A DNA stretch of 64,000 nt from NCBI GenBank assembly GCA_963855995.1, contig OY979727.1:6343001-6407000 (forward strand). Direction: 5' to 3'. The translations under genes were made by a program, and so were the position numbers. This stretch comes from Muricea muricata. Taxonomy: Eukaryota; Cnidaria; Anthozoa; Malacalcyonacea; Plexauridae. How positions within the stretch are numbered: position 1 is the first letter of the stretch; every line of letters starts with the position of its first letter. Shown in pieces: positions 41,187 to 49,824 of this stretch. The notes under the pieces are model-generated. The model searched no databases and had not been told where the DNA came from. It saw nothing but the letters and a program-made list of their open reading frames with translations.

Positions 41187-42284
41187 TCAAGAGTTTAAAA
41201 CATTTATTTCAGAAGCATTTACCCATGAATTAAACTTGTTAGGATAACCTAACCATTTTACAAGATATTGTACTTTACTTCCCCTCCCGCGTTTTTTAAG
41301 AATTTTTTCCACCTCGTAGACATCATCGTCTTTGACAACCTTTTGCAGCTCTTTATCGTAAAACGTTCCTTTAAGTTCCTCCCCGTCATAGTCTTTTAGT
41401 TTGTAGACGGGAGGGTCTCTTGGTAATCTTTTACTTACAACAAATATCTCGGTAGAAAAGTTTGGCAAATAAGATTTCTCAAATTTACGTTTAAGTTTAC
41501 TTATTCGTACCTTGTCTCCAACCTTAAACTTATACTTTACAGGTTGTACGTTATCAAAAAAGCTATCGTATAGCGTATGAAAGACATCGTCCTCATTTTC
41601 TGTGTTGACAAGTGCGGGTTTCATCTTTATACTCCTATGTCGACTATGATTGTAAGAATAGACCAAGTCGGGTAACATTTCTAGATATCTCATCGTTTTC
41701 TTTGCCGTAAAATAATGCCACATCTTTGACTTAAATGTACGAATGACCCTTTCCACAATAGAGGCCTTTGTCTCGTTGAACGTATTGAAAAGTTGAATAT
41801 CTTCATTCTTCAACAATGCTTGAAATGATTTGTTGAAAAATTCTGTTCCCTGGTCTGTCATGATCTTTTGGGGTTTTCTGCCCGAAGCTAGAATTACTTT
41901 AAAAGCTTCAACTATGGCAGGACCTGTTTTTGACTTGATTGGAACTATCCACGCATACTTAGAGAATACATCTATACAGACGAGCAAATATCTATATTCA
42001 TCGTTATACTGTTTCAAAGACTGCATGTCTGCTAAATCCATTTGCCACTCTTCGTCTATACCTCCCACAATTACACGATTCCTCCTAAAGTTTCGACGAG
42101 CTGGTTTATGTAAAGTATAAGTATCTTGACTCAATAACCAGTCTGAAATTTGTTTCCGACTTAATTTAAACTTTTCCTCCTGCTTTACATCACGGTATAA
42201 ACTTTCAATTCCTCCGAAACTTCCTGGACGTTTTGGATCATAATAAACACTTTTTAAGTACTCCTCAACTGTTGACTGGTCCAT
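41187..42284 (-). CDS. Retroviral-type DDE integrase with chromodomain (Polinton INT)
   Basis: The 365-residue protein has the rve core with D83 (WQMDLADMQ), D144 (IMTDQGTEFF) and E178 (KASIVERVIRTFK); I count 33 residues between the second Asp and Glu. The KASIVER motif is characteristic of Polinton integrases. A helical N-terminal part (to about residue 60) replaces an obvious HHCC finger. An SH3-like segment (KFKVGDKVRISKLKRKFEKS) and a C-terminal chromodomain (YEVEKILKKRGRG...YLVKWLGYP...SWVNASEI) follow. The enzyme joins the element ends to the target and produces the 6-bp duplication. All catalytic residues are intact. An AATAAA signal lies near its stop at 41199-41204. Confidence 0.94.
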   Translation of the reverse strand: MDQSTVEEYLKSVYYDPKRPGSFGGIESLYRDVKQEEKFKLSRKQISDWLLSQDTYTLHKPARRNFRRNRVIVGGIDEEWQMDLADMQSLKQYNDEYRYLLVCIDVFSKYAWIVPIKSKTGPAIVEAFKVILASGRKPQKIMTDQGTEFFNKSFQALLKNEDIQLFNTFNETKASIVERVIRTFKSKMWHYFTAKKTMRYLEMLPDLVYSYNHSRHRSIKMKPALVNTENEDDVFHTLYDSFFDNVQPVKYKFKVGDKVRISKLKRKFEKSYLPNFSTEIFVVSKRLPRDPPVYKLKDYDGEELKGTFYDKELQKVVKDDDVYEVEKILKKRGRGSKVQYLVKWLGYPNKFNSWVNASEINVLNS

Positions 42285-42334
42285 GCCTTCTTTTTTAATG
42301 AAACATACGAAAAAGTGTACCAGTGTTATAAAAA

Positions 42335-42580
42335 TTAGTTTTCTGTCTCGGTAGATTGATCATCCGGTTCAGTCACTGCCGAAGATATATTTTCTGGTAG
42401 GTCTAACTGCTTGTCAATAGGGCCGTAGTTTTTAATTGTTTTACTGTTGTACCCCATTTGCAAGTGACCTTCCAAATTTAAATCGTTACGGCCAAAACTT
42501 ACACCCAATTTAAACATTTTCTGTCTGCTATGATTTTTGTCTCTTTTGGTTTTATCACTCTTGCTAAGACAAGTTCCCAT
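42335..42580 (-). CDS. Small putatively N-myristoylated protein
   Basis: Starting at the ATG at 42580, the 81-residue protein begins GTCLSKSDKTKRDKNHS after the Met, a good N-myristoylation signal (Gly2, Ser6) with a Cys for palmitoylation and a basic stretch. This layout is typical of inner-membrane-leaflet proteins. An in-frame ATG at 42646 would add a hydrophobic leader (LLFFFILLGLL), giving an alternative reading as a signal-anchored protein. The C-terminus is acidic. No homologue is recognised. Confidence 0.5.
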   Translation of the reverse strand: MGTCLSKSDKTKRDKNHSRQKMFKLGVSFGRNDLNLEGHLQMGYNSKTIKNYGPIDKQLDLPENISSAVTEPDDQSTETEN

Positions 42581-42662
42581 GTTACCTCTTGCAAGCAGAC
42601 CGAGTAAAATGAAGAAAAACAACAAAACAGTACGTTTTAAAATCATTTATTTCTTTGGTAGA

Positions 42663-43142
42663 TTACACTGTGTAGTTATATTTTAATTTACACACGCATA
42701 GAACATAGTCAATTAGATTGTTGATAAATGTTGTTCTCTCGAGTTCAGAATACCTCTGAAACCAAGCGAAACATGTCATATCGAATAGTGCCTCGAAGTA
42801 ATCTCTATGGATCGCTGACGGTTCAGGATACTTCAAAATCTTGCAAGCTTCAACGACACCTTTCCACATAACATCATGGTCTAGCAGATCAAGAGCTCGC
42901 TCAGCATAGTATATCCAGCGTTCTTCATCATCGAGGGCCTCAATGCGCTTTCGAAACCGTGTCCACGGTCTACCGTAATCCTCATCTTGTTTGACCTGTG
43001 CAGCTTCTTCTTCCAATTGATGTATCTTACGATAGACCATCTCCGTGAACACAAAATCTATCAGTTTCTCAACAGTCAAGGCATCAAAGTCAATTTCACA
43101 CTCATACATTTGTTTAAACAGGTGTGCCATAATTCTCTTCAC
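42663..43142 (-). CDS. Polinton accessory protein of unknown function
   Basis: The 159-residue, mostly helical, acidic protein (ATG at 43142 or, four codons in, at 43130) has KLIDFVFTEMVYRKIHQLEE and EERWIYYAERALDLLDHDVM stretches. No domain is recognised. It stops 17 bp before the next leftward gene and its polyadenylation signal (AATAAA on the minus strand, about 42650) lies in that gap. Its direction and spacing suggest one of a series of leftward early or accessory genes. Confidence 0.6.
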   Translation of the reverse strand: MKRIMAHLFKQMYECEIDFDALTVEKLIDFVFTEMVYRKIHQLEEEAAQVKQDEDYGRPWTRFRKRIEALDDEERWIYYAERALDLLDHDVMWKGVVEACKILKYPEPSAIHRDYFEALFDMTCFAWFQRYSELERTTFINNLIDYVLCVCKLKYNYTV

Positions 43143-43349
43143 GTTCTTTAGACCAACTGTTCACAAGCACACTTACCAAATAGACTAACGTGATCATGAT
43201 GATCTCGTCTCTTTTAAGTCATGTAAACCAGACAAACCAGTTTTTCAAATGTATGAATATGAACAAACATGTTTATTGATATACGTCATAATAAATTAAC
43301 AACAAAGATATACATTGCAATGAAAAGCTTTATTCAAGAAAATATAATG

Positions 43350-43781
43350 TTACAATTGTTCAAGAGTCTCTTTTTTAAGCAACCATCTCTCGTTTGCAAA
43401 GAACACTGATCGCCAATCATAACAAGTGTACTTCAGTAACTCTAGTCCATTCACCCTTGGTTTGATATCGTTTAAACTGTTCATAAAGTTCTCCATAACT
43501 CTTGCTTCAGATATTTTTGATAACGCATCATCAAAGTACATTGACAATCTTTCATCACTTTCCATCATAAGACAAGGATGCTGTCTTTGTGATGGATGAT
43601 CAATGATGCAGCCGTTGCAATTTTCGACAACCAGTTGGTTAATGACTGAGGCAATTTCTTCCGCATAGCACTTTATCAGTCTCTCTTCAATTAATTTCTG
43701 ACGGTGGCTTAAAAACCTTTCTTCATTACCAATGTCAGTAGGTAGAGTCAAGTTGGATCGACGAGCAGACATTTTAAACAC
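43350..43781 (-). CDS. Polinton accessory protein with Cys/His cluster
   Basis: The 143-residue protein has a helical N-terminal part (LSHRQKLIEERLIKCYAEEI), then CNGCIIDHPSQRQHPCL, a compact Cys-x2-Cys...His...His-x-Cys cluster that could bind zinc. The C-terminus ends FFANERWLLKKETLEQL. I have an impression of similar clusters in other Polinton-linked ORFs but cannot name a function. AATAAA on the minus strand lies near 43330. Confidence 0.6.
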   Translation of the reverse strand: MFKMSARRSNLTLPTDIGNEERFLSHRQKLIEERLIKCYAEEIASVINQLVVENCNGCIIDHPSQRQHPCLMMESDERLSMYFDDALSKISEARVMENFMNSLNDIKPRVNGLELLKYTCYDWRSVFFANERWLLKKETLEQL

Positions 43782-43869
43782 GACTTTTCACTTGAACAGC
43801 TAAAGTAATAATGGCGCAGTTTGTACCAAATGTTTCTTAATAGTCTAGACATAATTAGCATAACCTGTT

Positions 43870-44475
43870 TTACAAGTTCTCTTTCTTTGTTTTAAGGGAC
43901 AAGTACTCCTTGCAAGCTTCGATGCGATTCTCATGACGGCTTGTGAAATTTTCGCCAGTCTCCTTAACCGTATACCCGTGCGAAGGAGGGTTGCTAAAAC
44001 ACACAGTGGAAAATGGTTCGAACGGGTCTTCGTCTTCTTTTTTATCTCTCCACTCAAAATAGCTGCACGATTCGTCTTTACCTTTCGAACAGGTATAAAA
44101 CAAACGACCATAATTAGTGCCCTCTTTCTTGACCTTTCTCGTTGAACATTGCTCACCATGATAACATAGGGGCCTAATAACATCACCCCATTGCCAAAAC
44201 GAGCACGGCTTTTCTTTATCCGAGCAAACGAAAAATGGCCGGCCAAAACTAGGTTTAAAAATATCTTTCACGACTAACATTTTAGTTAGCTTCTTGTGAC
44301 CGTGGCATCTTGGCTGTAACGAGTTCGAATTTCTCCACATTGCAATAGCATTTTCAAAATAACTGCAATCATTCTGGGGGCAAAAGAAATTACAGCTAGG
44401 CTTTTGCCCACAATAAAAAAATAAACCATTTTCGGTTTTGGAAGAGGACGCCGGCTTTCCATGTAGACACTCCAT
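43870..44475 (-). CDS. GRF zinc-finger protein with three fingers
   Basis: The 201-residue protein has three successive GRF-like fingers with Cys-x-His...Cys...Cys ligands: C3/H5/C22/C28 (or C32), C57/H59/C84/C91 (FFVCSDKEKPCSFWQWGD) and C104/H106/C129/C137 (LFYTCSKGKDESCSYFEWRD). The ATG at 44475 lies 34 bases after a TATA box at 44509-44515, just inside the right terminal repeat. A broken copy of its first finger occurs at 18365-18525. The binding of single-stranded or structured DNA known for GRF fingers would suit a replication or repair role (inference). Confidence 0.85.
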   Translation of the reverse strand: MECLHGKPASSSKTENGLFFYCGQKPSCNFFCPQNDCSYFENAIAMWRNSNSLQPRCHGHKKLTKMLVVKDIFKPSFGRPFFVCSDKEKPCSFWQWGDVIRPLCYHGEQCSTRKVKKEGTNYGRLFYTCSKGKDESCSYFEWRDKKEDEDPFEPFSTVCFSNPPSHGYTVKETGENFTSRHENRIEACKEYLSLKTKKENL

Positions 44476-44508
44476 AATTCTGATTATCTCGTTCGCCGAC
44501 GGCCGCTT

Positions 44509-44515
44509 TTTTATA
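44509..44515 (-). promoter_or_regulatory. TATA box of the right GRF gene
   Basis: TATAAAA on the minus strand lies 34 bases before the ATG and 38 bases inside the right terminal repeat, so transcription starts next to the element end. Confidence 0.6.
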
Positions 44516-44553
44516 GTATTGCCTTAAAAACCAGTTAGACAAGTTTTTTTCTA

Positions 44554-44684
44554 GTTTTACACGTATTTCCGGTCAACATGCGCGCGCACCTGTCTCACAC
44601 GGATGACCTGGGAACTAATTCACAGGGGTAAGAGCTCCGTAAAAAATGCTGATTCAGCGGTTCTATAGCTGTGACTATTCTACT
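44554..44684 (-). repeat. Polinton right terminal inverted repeat (131 bp)
   Basis: It is the inverted copy of the left repeat, ending GTGACTATTCTACT at 44684 and followed by the second CCCAAG. One substitution separates it from the left repeat. Confidence 0.95.
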
Positions 44685-45158
44685 CCCAAGCTGTTGAATA
44701 AAAAATAACACTTAAAAAATGTAAAGTTTATGTGGGAGAAAGGGTTCTGGGGTAAGAAGACTCCAATTGTACAATGCGTGGCTTCATCCCTACTCATGTC
44801 ACATCCTATGCTGCACTGATTCTGAACTGAAAATGCTCTGTAACAGAGCCTTGCCAGGGGTGGCCAATCCCTGACGAAACCTGACCAAGATAACAACACT
44901 TGGACAGTCCTTAGGCCCCAACCTGTCCAGGGAGCATAAAAACTCCAATGAACAGTCCTTAACCTGACCAAGGGGCGCTAGGCCCCTATGGATAGTCCTC
45001 AGATAGATATTGTCTATAACTCGATAAGATAAGACGGGATTATCTCATTGACGTAGTCGGAAGGAACTATCTTTTCGCACCTTTAGCATAAAAGCTTACC
45101 TTCAACACGTTGCCTCATTAACTTAAATTTATATAAGCTATAAATTTGCTATAATAAA
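44685..45158. repeat. Direct repeats A and B, downstream copy
   Basis: Block A (44685-45013) and block B (45014-45158) are adjacent here, in the order also seen at 30689-31015 and 31706-32095. The target site of the Polinton is at the junction between the first B and the second A of this tandem array. The TA empty site of the upstream MITE is at 45054-45055. Confidence 0.85.
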
Positions 45159-45990
45159 TGGGTTTTCGTGATGATTGCTGTTCTTTCAAGATTCTTAAAA
45201 GATAACGAATCAACAACCAGACATTCATATTGTTCGTTAACCTCGCCTGATCACAGAATAGAAATAAGCAGAAGGGCTACTTGAGTCGGAATGTCACATT
45301 ACGCTTGTCACATTACGCATGTTCATTTTGCAGGTTCTGGGCAGTCAATTACCTCTGGGCAGACAATTTACCTACGCATAGTATAAATGTCTGGTTGTTG
45401 GTTTGTTCTTGTAATCTTGAAGAACAGCCATCCTCTTGAAAACCTATTTCTCTCGACTATCCCCTTTAACCATTGCCGAGAAACTACGCTTGTCAAGAAT
45501 AGTTACATGGTTTCATGTTACTTTCTTTATACGAAGTTGTTACTTATCCGGTCACGGAAACAATCAAGCTTTGGCTATATGTCGCGCTAATGAATTTAAT
45601 TGGTTAATGGAGTGGGTAGACACATTAGTAGCTTTAATTACATTTTTTAACATTATTTATCCAGCGAGCGTCGGTGGCGCAGTTGGTAAAGGTTCTGCTC
45701 TACGTGGTCAGCCGATCCGAACGTTGTAACCCAATAATATTACTGGTTAAAACACAATTCTAGTACTTACTGCATATAAAATGAACCTTTCTTGTTCTAA
45801 AAATTATTTCTAGTTAATACATTTCTCGTTCTTTTAAACATTAAAAAAATTAAATTAACAATAAAAAATTTGTACAAATAGATGTTAATAGTCAATCAAA
45901 TTCATTCACGAACAAAAAGCCAAAGCTTCATCGTTTGTGCGACTGGGCAAATAGCAACCTCCTTCAAAATATTTTTTTTCAAATTGTTAG
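45159..45990. other. Intron sequence with a SINE-like fragment, no gene
   Basis: Apart from the tRNA-like segment at 45667-45730 nothing is recognised. Two GTCACATTACGC motifs repeat at 45291-45320. This is the last part of the 35.8-kb intron. Confidence 0.4.
45667..45730 (+). repeat. tRNA-derived SINE-like fragment
   Basis: GCGTCGGTGGCGCAGTTGG has an A-box-like TGGCGCAGTTGG (45675-45686), as in tRNA-derived SINE heads. A GATCCGAACG near 45713 is a weak B-box. It is not a tRNA gene, since no cloverleaf can be completed. Confidence 0.5.
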
Positions 45991-46260
45991 AAAACTGTAG
46001 TCGCTGTACTTGATTCCCTTATCAACCCACACTGGCCGTACCTGCCTGTAGGAAATAAGAATTCCAACGACGAAGACAACGACCGCATTGAGCGTGCGTG
46101 GGAAAGTGTCCCAGATGATCCATTAAACTATCACTTCCTGTATCATGTGTTGGACAGTGATAACGAAGGCAGGTCGCCCAAAGTTAATGGTGTTAAAAAC
46201 AAAGAATTTGATGTGAAAGCCAAGTCGTGTCTTCGCCACTTAACGGAAAGTAGCAATAAG
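45991..46260 (+). CDS. TRP-type channel exon: linker between ankyrin repeats and membrane domain
   Basis: The exon covers exactly 90 codons, in phase 0 at both ends, between a T-rich tract ending in TTAG (45990) and the donor GTATGA (46261). It encodes TVVAVLDSLINPHWPYLP, a DDPLNYHFLYHVLDSD block and a KSCLRHLTESSNK end. These are landmarks I associate with the pre-S1 linker of invertebrate TRP channels. It joins in frame to 10188 upstream and 46493 downstream. Confidence 0.75.
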
Positions 46261-46492
46261 GTATGAAATTTATGAAAAATATTTTTGCCTTGATTAAAAT
46301 ATAAACATAGTGGTCTGGAAGTTCAAATTGTCTCAGCAAAGACACTGTTTTGCGTTAAAATTATCCTGCGTGCGCATTTTACTCTGGTTAAGAGTGAAGA
46401 GGCGTAAGTTGACATAGAGAGCAAATGAAAGCCATTTTATCATGTGGTATACATAACTCATAGATAGGAACATATTTTAAACTGCTTTATAG

Positions 46493-46566
46493 GAGGCGAT
46501 CCAACATCCTGTGGTCAGGATGTTTGTAATGAGAAAGTGGAGTAAATTTGGCCGTTTGTTCTTTTT
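46493..46566 (+). CDS. TRP-type channel exon: pre-S1 segment
   Basis: This is a 74-bp exon between TTATAG (46492) and GTAAGT (46567). It encodes 24 codons (EAIQHPVVRMFVMRKWSKFG and four more residues) and leaves two bases, TT. The first base of the next exon completes them as a Phe codon. The HPVVR...KWSKFGR pattern is the usual membrane-proximal segment just before S1. It is too short to be called as an open reading frame on its own and was recognised through phase and splice sites. Confidence 0.7.
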
Positions 46567-48051
46567 GTAAGTTGTTCATCTTAAGACCATTTAAATATAC
46601 GTTTTCATTCTGTCTTTTATAAACTGTATGTTCAGTAATTAAGAATGATGAAACACCGGGTAACCCAAAACAAGTAAGTACTCCTTTTTGATTTGATCTG
46701 ACAGAAAAACTAGGACAGTTATCAAAACTAAATAAATTATTAAGTCTTATCCGGGAAGGTCTAACTTAAATAGTGATGTGTTATAATAAGATTTTGAGAC
46801 AACTTTGTTTGAGATGTTGATATTTTCACAAGAGCATGCGTTTCCAAAAATGCTAAAAATTTGTAGAAAAAGACTTATTGCAACACTTTTTTTGACATTC
46901 GCTTTTAGTTGTTTATAAACTCATATCGATGTTTTCTTAATCACAGAATCTTTTCTAGCAGGATTGTGTTACCACAGAAATGATCATTAGGTTGTCAAGG
47001 CTACGTTTGGGATGCGTTTAAACAAAAGTTTCGCGGTATTGACATCCTTCTTGTGTGTTTTGTATGTTTTGAATTTGTGCTTGATGGGGGAAATTAAAAG
47101 AAATGTCATCAACACATTTTTAGTATTCTCAAAAATGTTTGCTTGTTTAATATTTTAATATCTCAGCCAATATTAAATCAAAATCTTAGTGTTGTAATAC
47201 AGGTTGTATAAAAAAGTAGACACATCTGAAATCGCTCTTTATTTCGTAATGCGCTTCGATGTACGAAGTTTTTATTAAAATAGAGTGTTTTGGTACTTAT
47301 AATTTAGAATGACAAAGTGAGAAATTTGAAATGTATCTATCAATAATGTATCTTTTACGACAAGTTAAATATGGCTTCCGCGTGAAACTTTAATGCTTAA
47401 AAGTAATTTTGACTTAGTGGGGGGAAAAGTTGTCGGGGGCTGTATTGCTGTTCAAAATTTCCGAAAATTTGCTAGAGTCCGAGCCGTTCAAAACCTCGTG
47501 CGAACTCCCCTATTGCTAGCAAAATAGGTTTTCTGCATGCTTAAGTTGTGCATTTACAATCTAACTCCCAATGGACATTTAATTAAAATTAGAACTTTTT
47601 GGAAAAAGGGGTGTTATTAAGAAAAATATAAGTTCACATACGGCGTTTAGACGGGTTTAAACTCAGTCAAAGTTCTTGAAATTTCGAACAGCAATGAAAC
47701 ACATTTCATACTTTAAGCCGATTCGCGAGGTTGAGAGCCGTCTTTCAAACAAACATACAGAACATTACACAGCGCTTTGAAGATATGAATTTGATCTTCT
47801 CGTGGTGAGAACAATGTTTTACTCATTCGCTGCGCTCAGTCGTAAAACATTTGTTTTCGCTACCTCAAAATTTAATTTATATCTTCCCACCGCTATATAA
47901 TATCCTCTATATACCAACTGGGTTTTCTGTTATATGGAATCAAAGAGGAGTACTTGTTTTGGCCATCCAGGTGGAAAAAGTTTCGCGCTGTTAACTCAGT
48001 TATTCTAATTATTAGTGACAAAAACTAGTATAATGTTTTTTTGCATTCCAG
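46567..48051. other. Intron of the channel gene, nothing recognised
   Basis: This 1.5-kb AT-rich intron has no repeat or coding signal that could be named. Confidence 0.5.
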
Positions 48052-48234
48052 TCTTCAAGCTTTCTTTTACACGGTATTCCTCGCTATTTTATCTTATGCA
48101 TTGATCTATGGAGCAACACGAGAGGACCCTAATACGTACAACGGTTCAGCCGACAATTTCAGATTATTTTGTGAGGTTTTGAGCATCGTGTTCTTGATGA
48201 TATATGTTGTGGAAGAAATATTCCAAATACTTCG
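48052..48234 (+). CDS. TRP-type channel exon: transmembrane segments S1 and start of S2
   Basis: The exon is bounded by TTCCAG (48051) and GTAAGT (48235) and is open throughout. It encodes a hydrophobic S1 helix (FFYTVFLAILSYALIYG), a short extracellular stretch with TREDPNTYNGSADNF, and a second helix with IVFLMIYVVEEIF. It ends with two bases (CG) that the first base of the exon at 49151 completes as Arg. The neighbouring introns are 1.5 kb and 0.9 kb and hold no recognisable insertion. Confidence 0.8.
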
Positions 48235-49150
48235 GTAAGTTTAACTCAGTAAACCTTGTGTACTATATCTACTTGTGCTTTATTTCCGTTATTCCGCATG
48301 TCTTAATGTGCGAGATGATAGTGTACTTTCAAAAAAAACTCATCTTTTTTTAGGTTGCATTTGCGCGCGTGTCACTCGAACTTGTGCAGGTTTTCCGTAA
48401 GGCTATTTTTTTACCAATAATCCTGGCTTTGTTTCAAAGACATGTTTAGTTTGTTTTGTTCAGCAAATTGCTATTCTTTAAAATGATTTTTGCAGATTTT
48501 TCCACTGTTGTTATAGATTTTTGTACTTCTATTTAGGATTCATTATAATGAAATCAACCAATCGCAAACATTTGGTGACATTTCCTTGTATACTAATGTA
48601 CATTTCAATTATTAATGGCTAATTCGTAAGACTATTTGCGAATTATTTCAACCATAATCTGTCATGTTCATCATCCTTTGTATAATGTTGCATCCTAATT
48701 AGTGTTACAATGCGACGTATTTAAAGTAACTTATTATAATACAATCGAACTCTCGTTTCATAATAATATGATAAAATGCTCCTTCTCGAGCATTAAATAG
48801 TACATAAAGTGTCCTTAACAACTTATAAGGGTCTCCTAGAGGTTTGGGAGGAACAAGGGAACACTGTGAATTTTGGAATGGGAACACGGGAACAAAGCCA
48901 AAAAGTAATCAGGAACACGGAAATAAAGAAACATTGTTAAATTTTACGAAAGTGCATGCATGGGAACAAAGCGAAGATTTTGAAAAGAACATGGGAACTC
49001 GTCGCACCCCCCCCCCCACCCCCCCCTTGGGAGACCGTCACTTTTGCATAGATATATCTTGTGTTGTGTTATGATACATAAATACTGTGCATGAATACTC
49101 TTCGCTCGGCATGCGGTTTTCTTAAATTCTAATATTGCAATATGTTGTAG
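48235..49150. other. Intron of the channel gene, with a G/C-run tract
   Basis: The intron includes GAACA-rich direct repeats (GGGAACA units at about 48850-48990) followed by poly-C runs at 49007-49026. No gene is present. Confidence 0.5.
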
Positions 49151-49324
49151 AGAATTCAAGGCTTATTTCCAAGATCCGTACAATTATTTTGATTGGTTGG
49201 GACTCATTCTAACGTTGCTGGTTATCCCTCTTCGATTTGCCGAAGTGCGCGCGCAATGGAGTGTCGCAAGTTTGGGGTATTTGTTCAATTTTCTGAGAAT
49301 TTTCAAGTTCTCCTGTATTAGCAG
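49151..49324 (+). CDS. TRP-type channel exon: S3-S4 region
   Basis: The acceptor is TTGTAG (49150) and the donor is GTATTA (49325). The exon encodes AYFQDPYNYFDWLGLILTLL, then VIPLRF and a segment ending in NFLRIFKFSCI. The DPYNYFDWLG motif is a classic S3 signature of TRP channels. The phase-2 end (AG) is completed by the G at 60231 across a 10.9-kb intron. Confidence 0.8.
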
Positions 49325-49377
49325 GTATTATTATATTGTATATAAACATTGAATGGCGAGAGGTAGTTTGGGAAGTA

Positions 49378-49822
49378 CAGGGTGTATCAAAAAACGTTTA
49401 CAGTTGGGAAAATCAGCTAATGCAAAAAGTGCTTATATGAAAAAGCGTTGTCTAAGATTGTAAAGTCTCAAACATTTTGGTGCAAGCACTATCAACCTGT
49501 GGGCATTGAAAATGCTCACAAAAAATCAGTCATGCGTAATAAATTGTGCAAAAATGGCGGACAGTATAATTTTTAAAGGCCTATTGCTCAAATTCGTGCT
49601 AACCAAATTTTCTAAAACGTTGCTGATCTGCTCAACATACTCCACTGTCTCCACAGTCTTGTAGTTCTAGCAAAAAATGGCTTTTCAGTAATCCTTTTTG
49701 GCATTTTAAAAGCTGATAATAAGCACCTAAAAATAAGAATTTAGTTTTGCAAAAAAAAAAACTTTTTTAGATGTTCCCAATGGTGCTAAACTACTCAGCA
49801 TAAACTTTTTTGATGCACCCTG
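49378..49822. mobile_element. Mariner-type MITE, TA duplication
   Basis: The termini are CAGGGTGTATCAAAAAACG and the inverted TTTTTTGATGCACCCTG, flanked by TA (49376-49377 and 49823-49824). The element is 445 bp long, with no coding content and the same terminal family as 22329-22915. It lies 53 bp after the exon end at 49324. Confidence 0.8.
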
Positions 49823-49824
49823 TA

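Larger units (their letters stand above)
32096..44684. mobile_element. Polinton/Maverick-type (adintovirus-like) element, complete, lacking PolB
   Basis: The 12,589-bp element is bounded by 131-bp inverted repeats, begins AGTAG, ends CTACT, and is flanked by a 6-bp duplication CCCAAG (32090-32095, 44685-44690). AG termini and 6-bp duplications are established Polinton features. It encodes integrase, packaging ATPase, adenain-like protease, major and minor capsid proteins and accessory proteins, all in open frames. At 12.6 kb it is shorter than the usual 15-20 kb, and no frame resembles a protein-primed DNA polymerase B. The 2.2-kb left part (32227-34430) has only a spliced small gene and repeats. 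Near-identical terminal repeats imply recent insertion. Confidence 0.95.

Noticed and set aside
45667..45730. tRNA gene
   Set aside because: The A-box-like part is present, but the anticodon arm, acceptor stem pairing and a good B box are missing.
48844..49159. Open frames around the poly-C tract in an intron
   Set aside because: The frames are low-complexity, without conserved features and within an intron.
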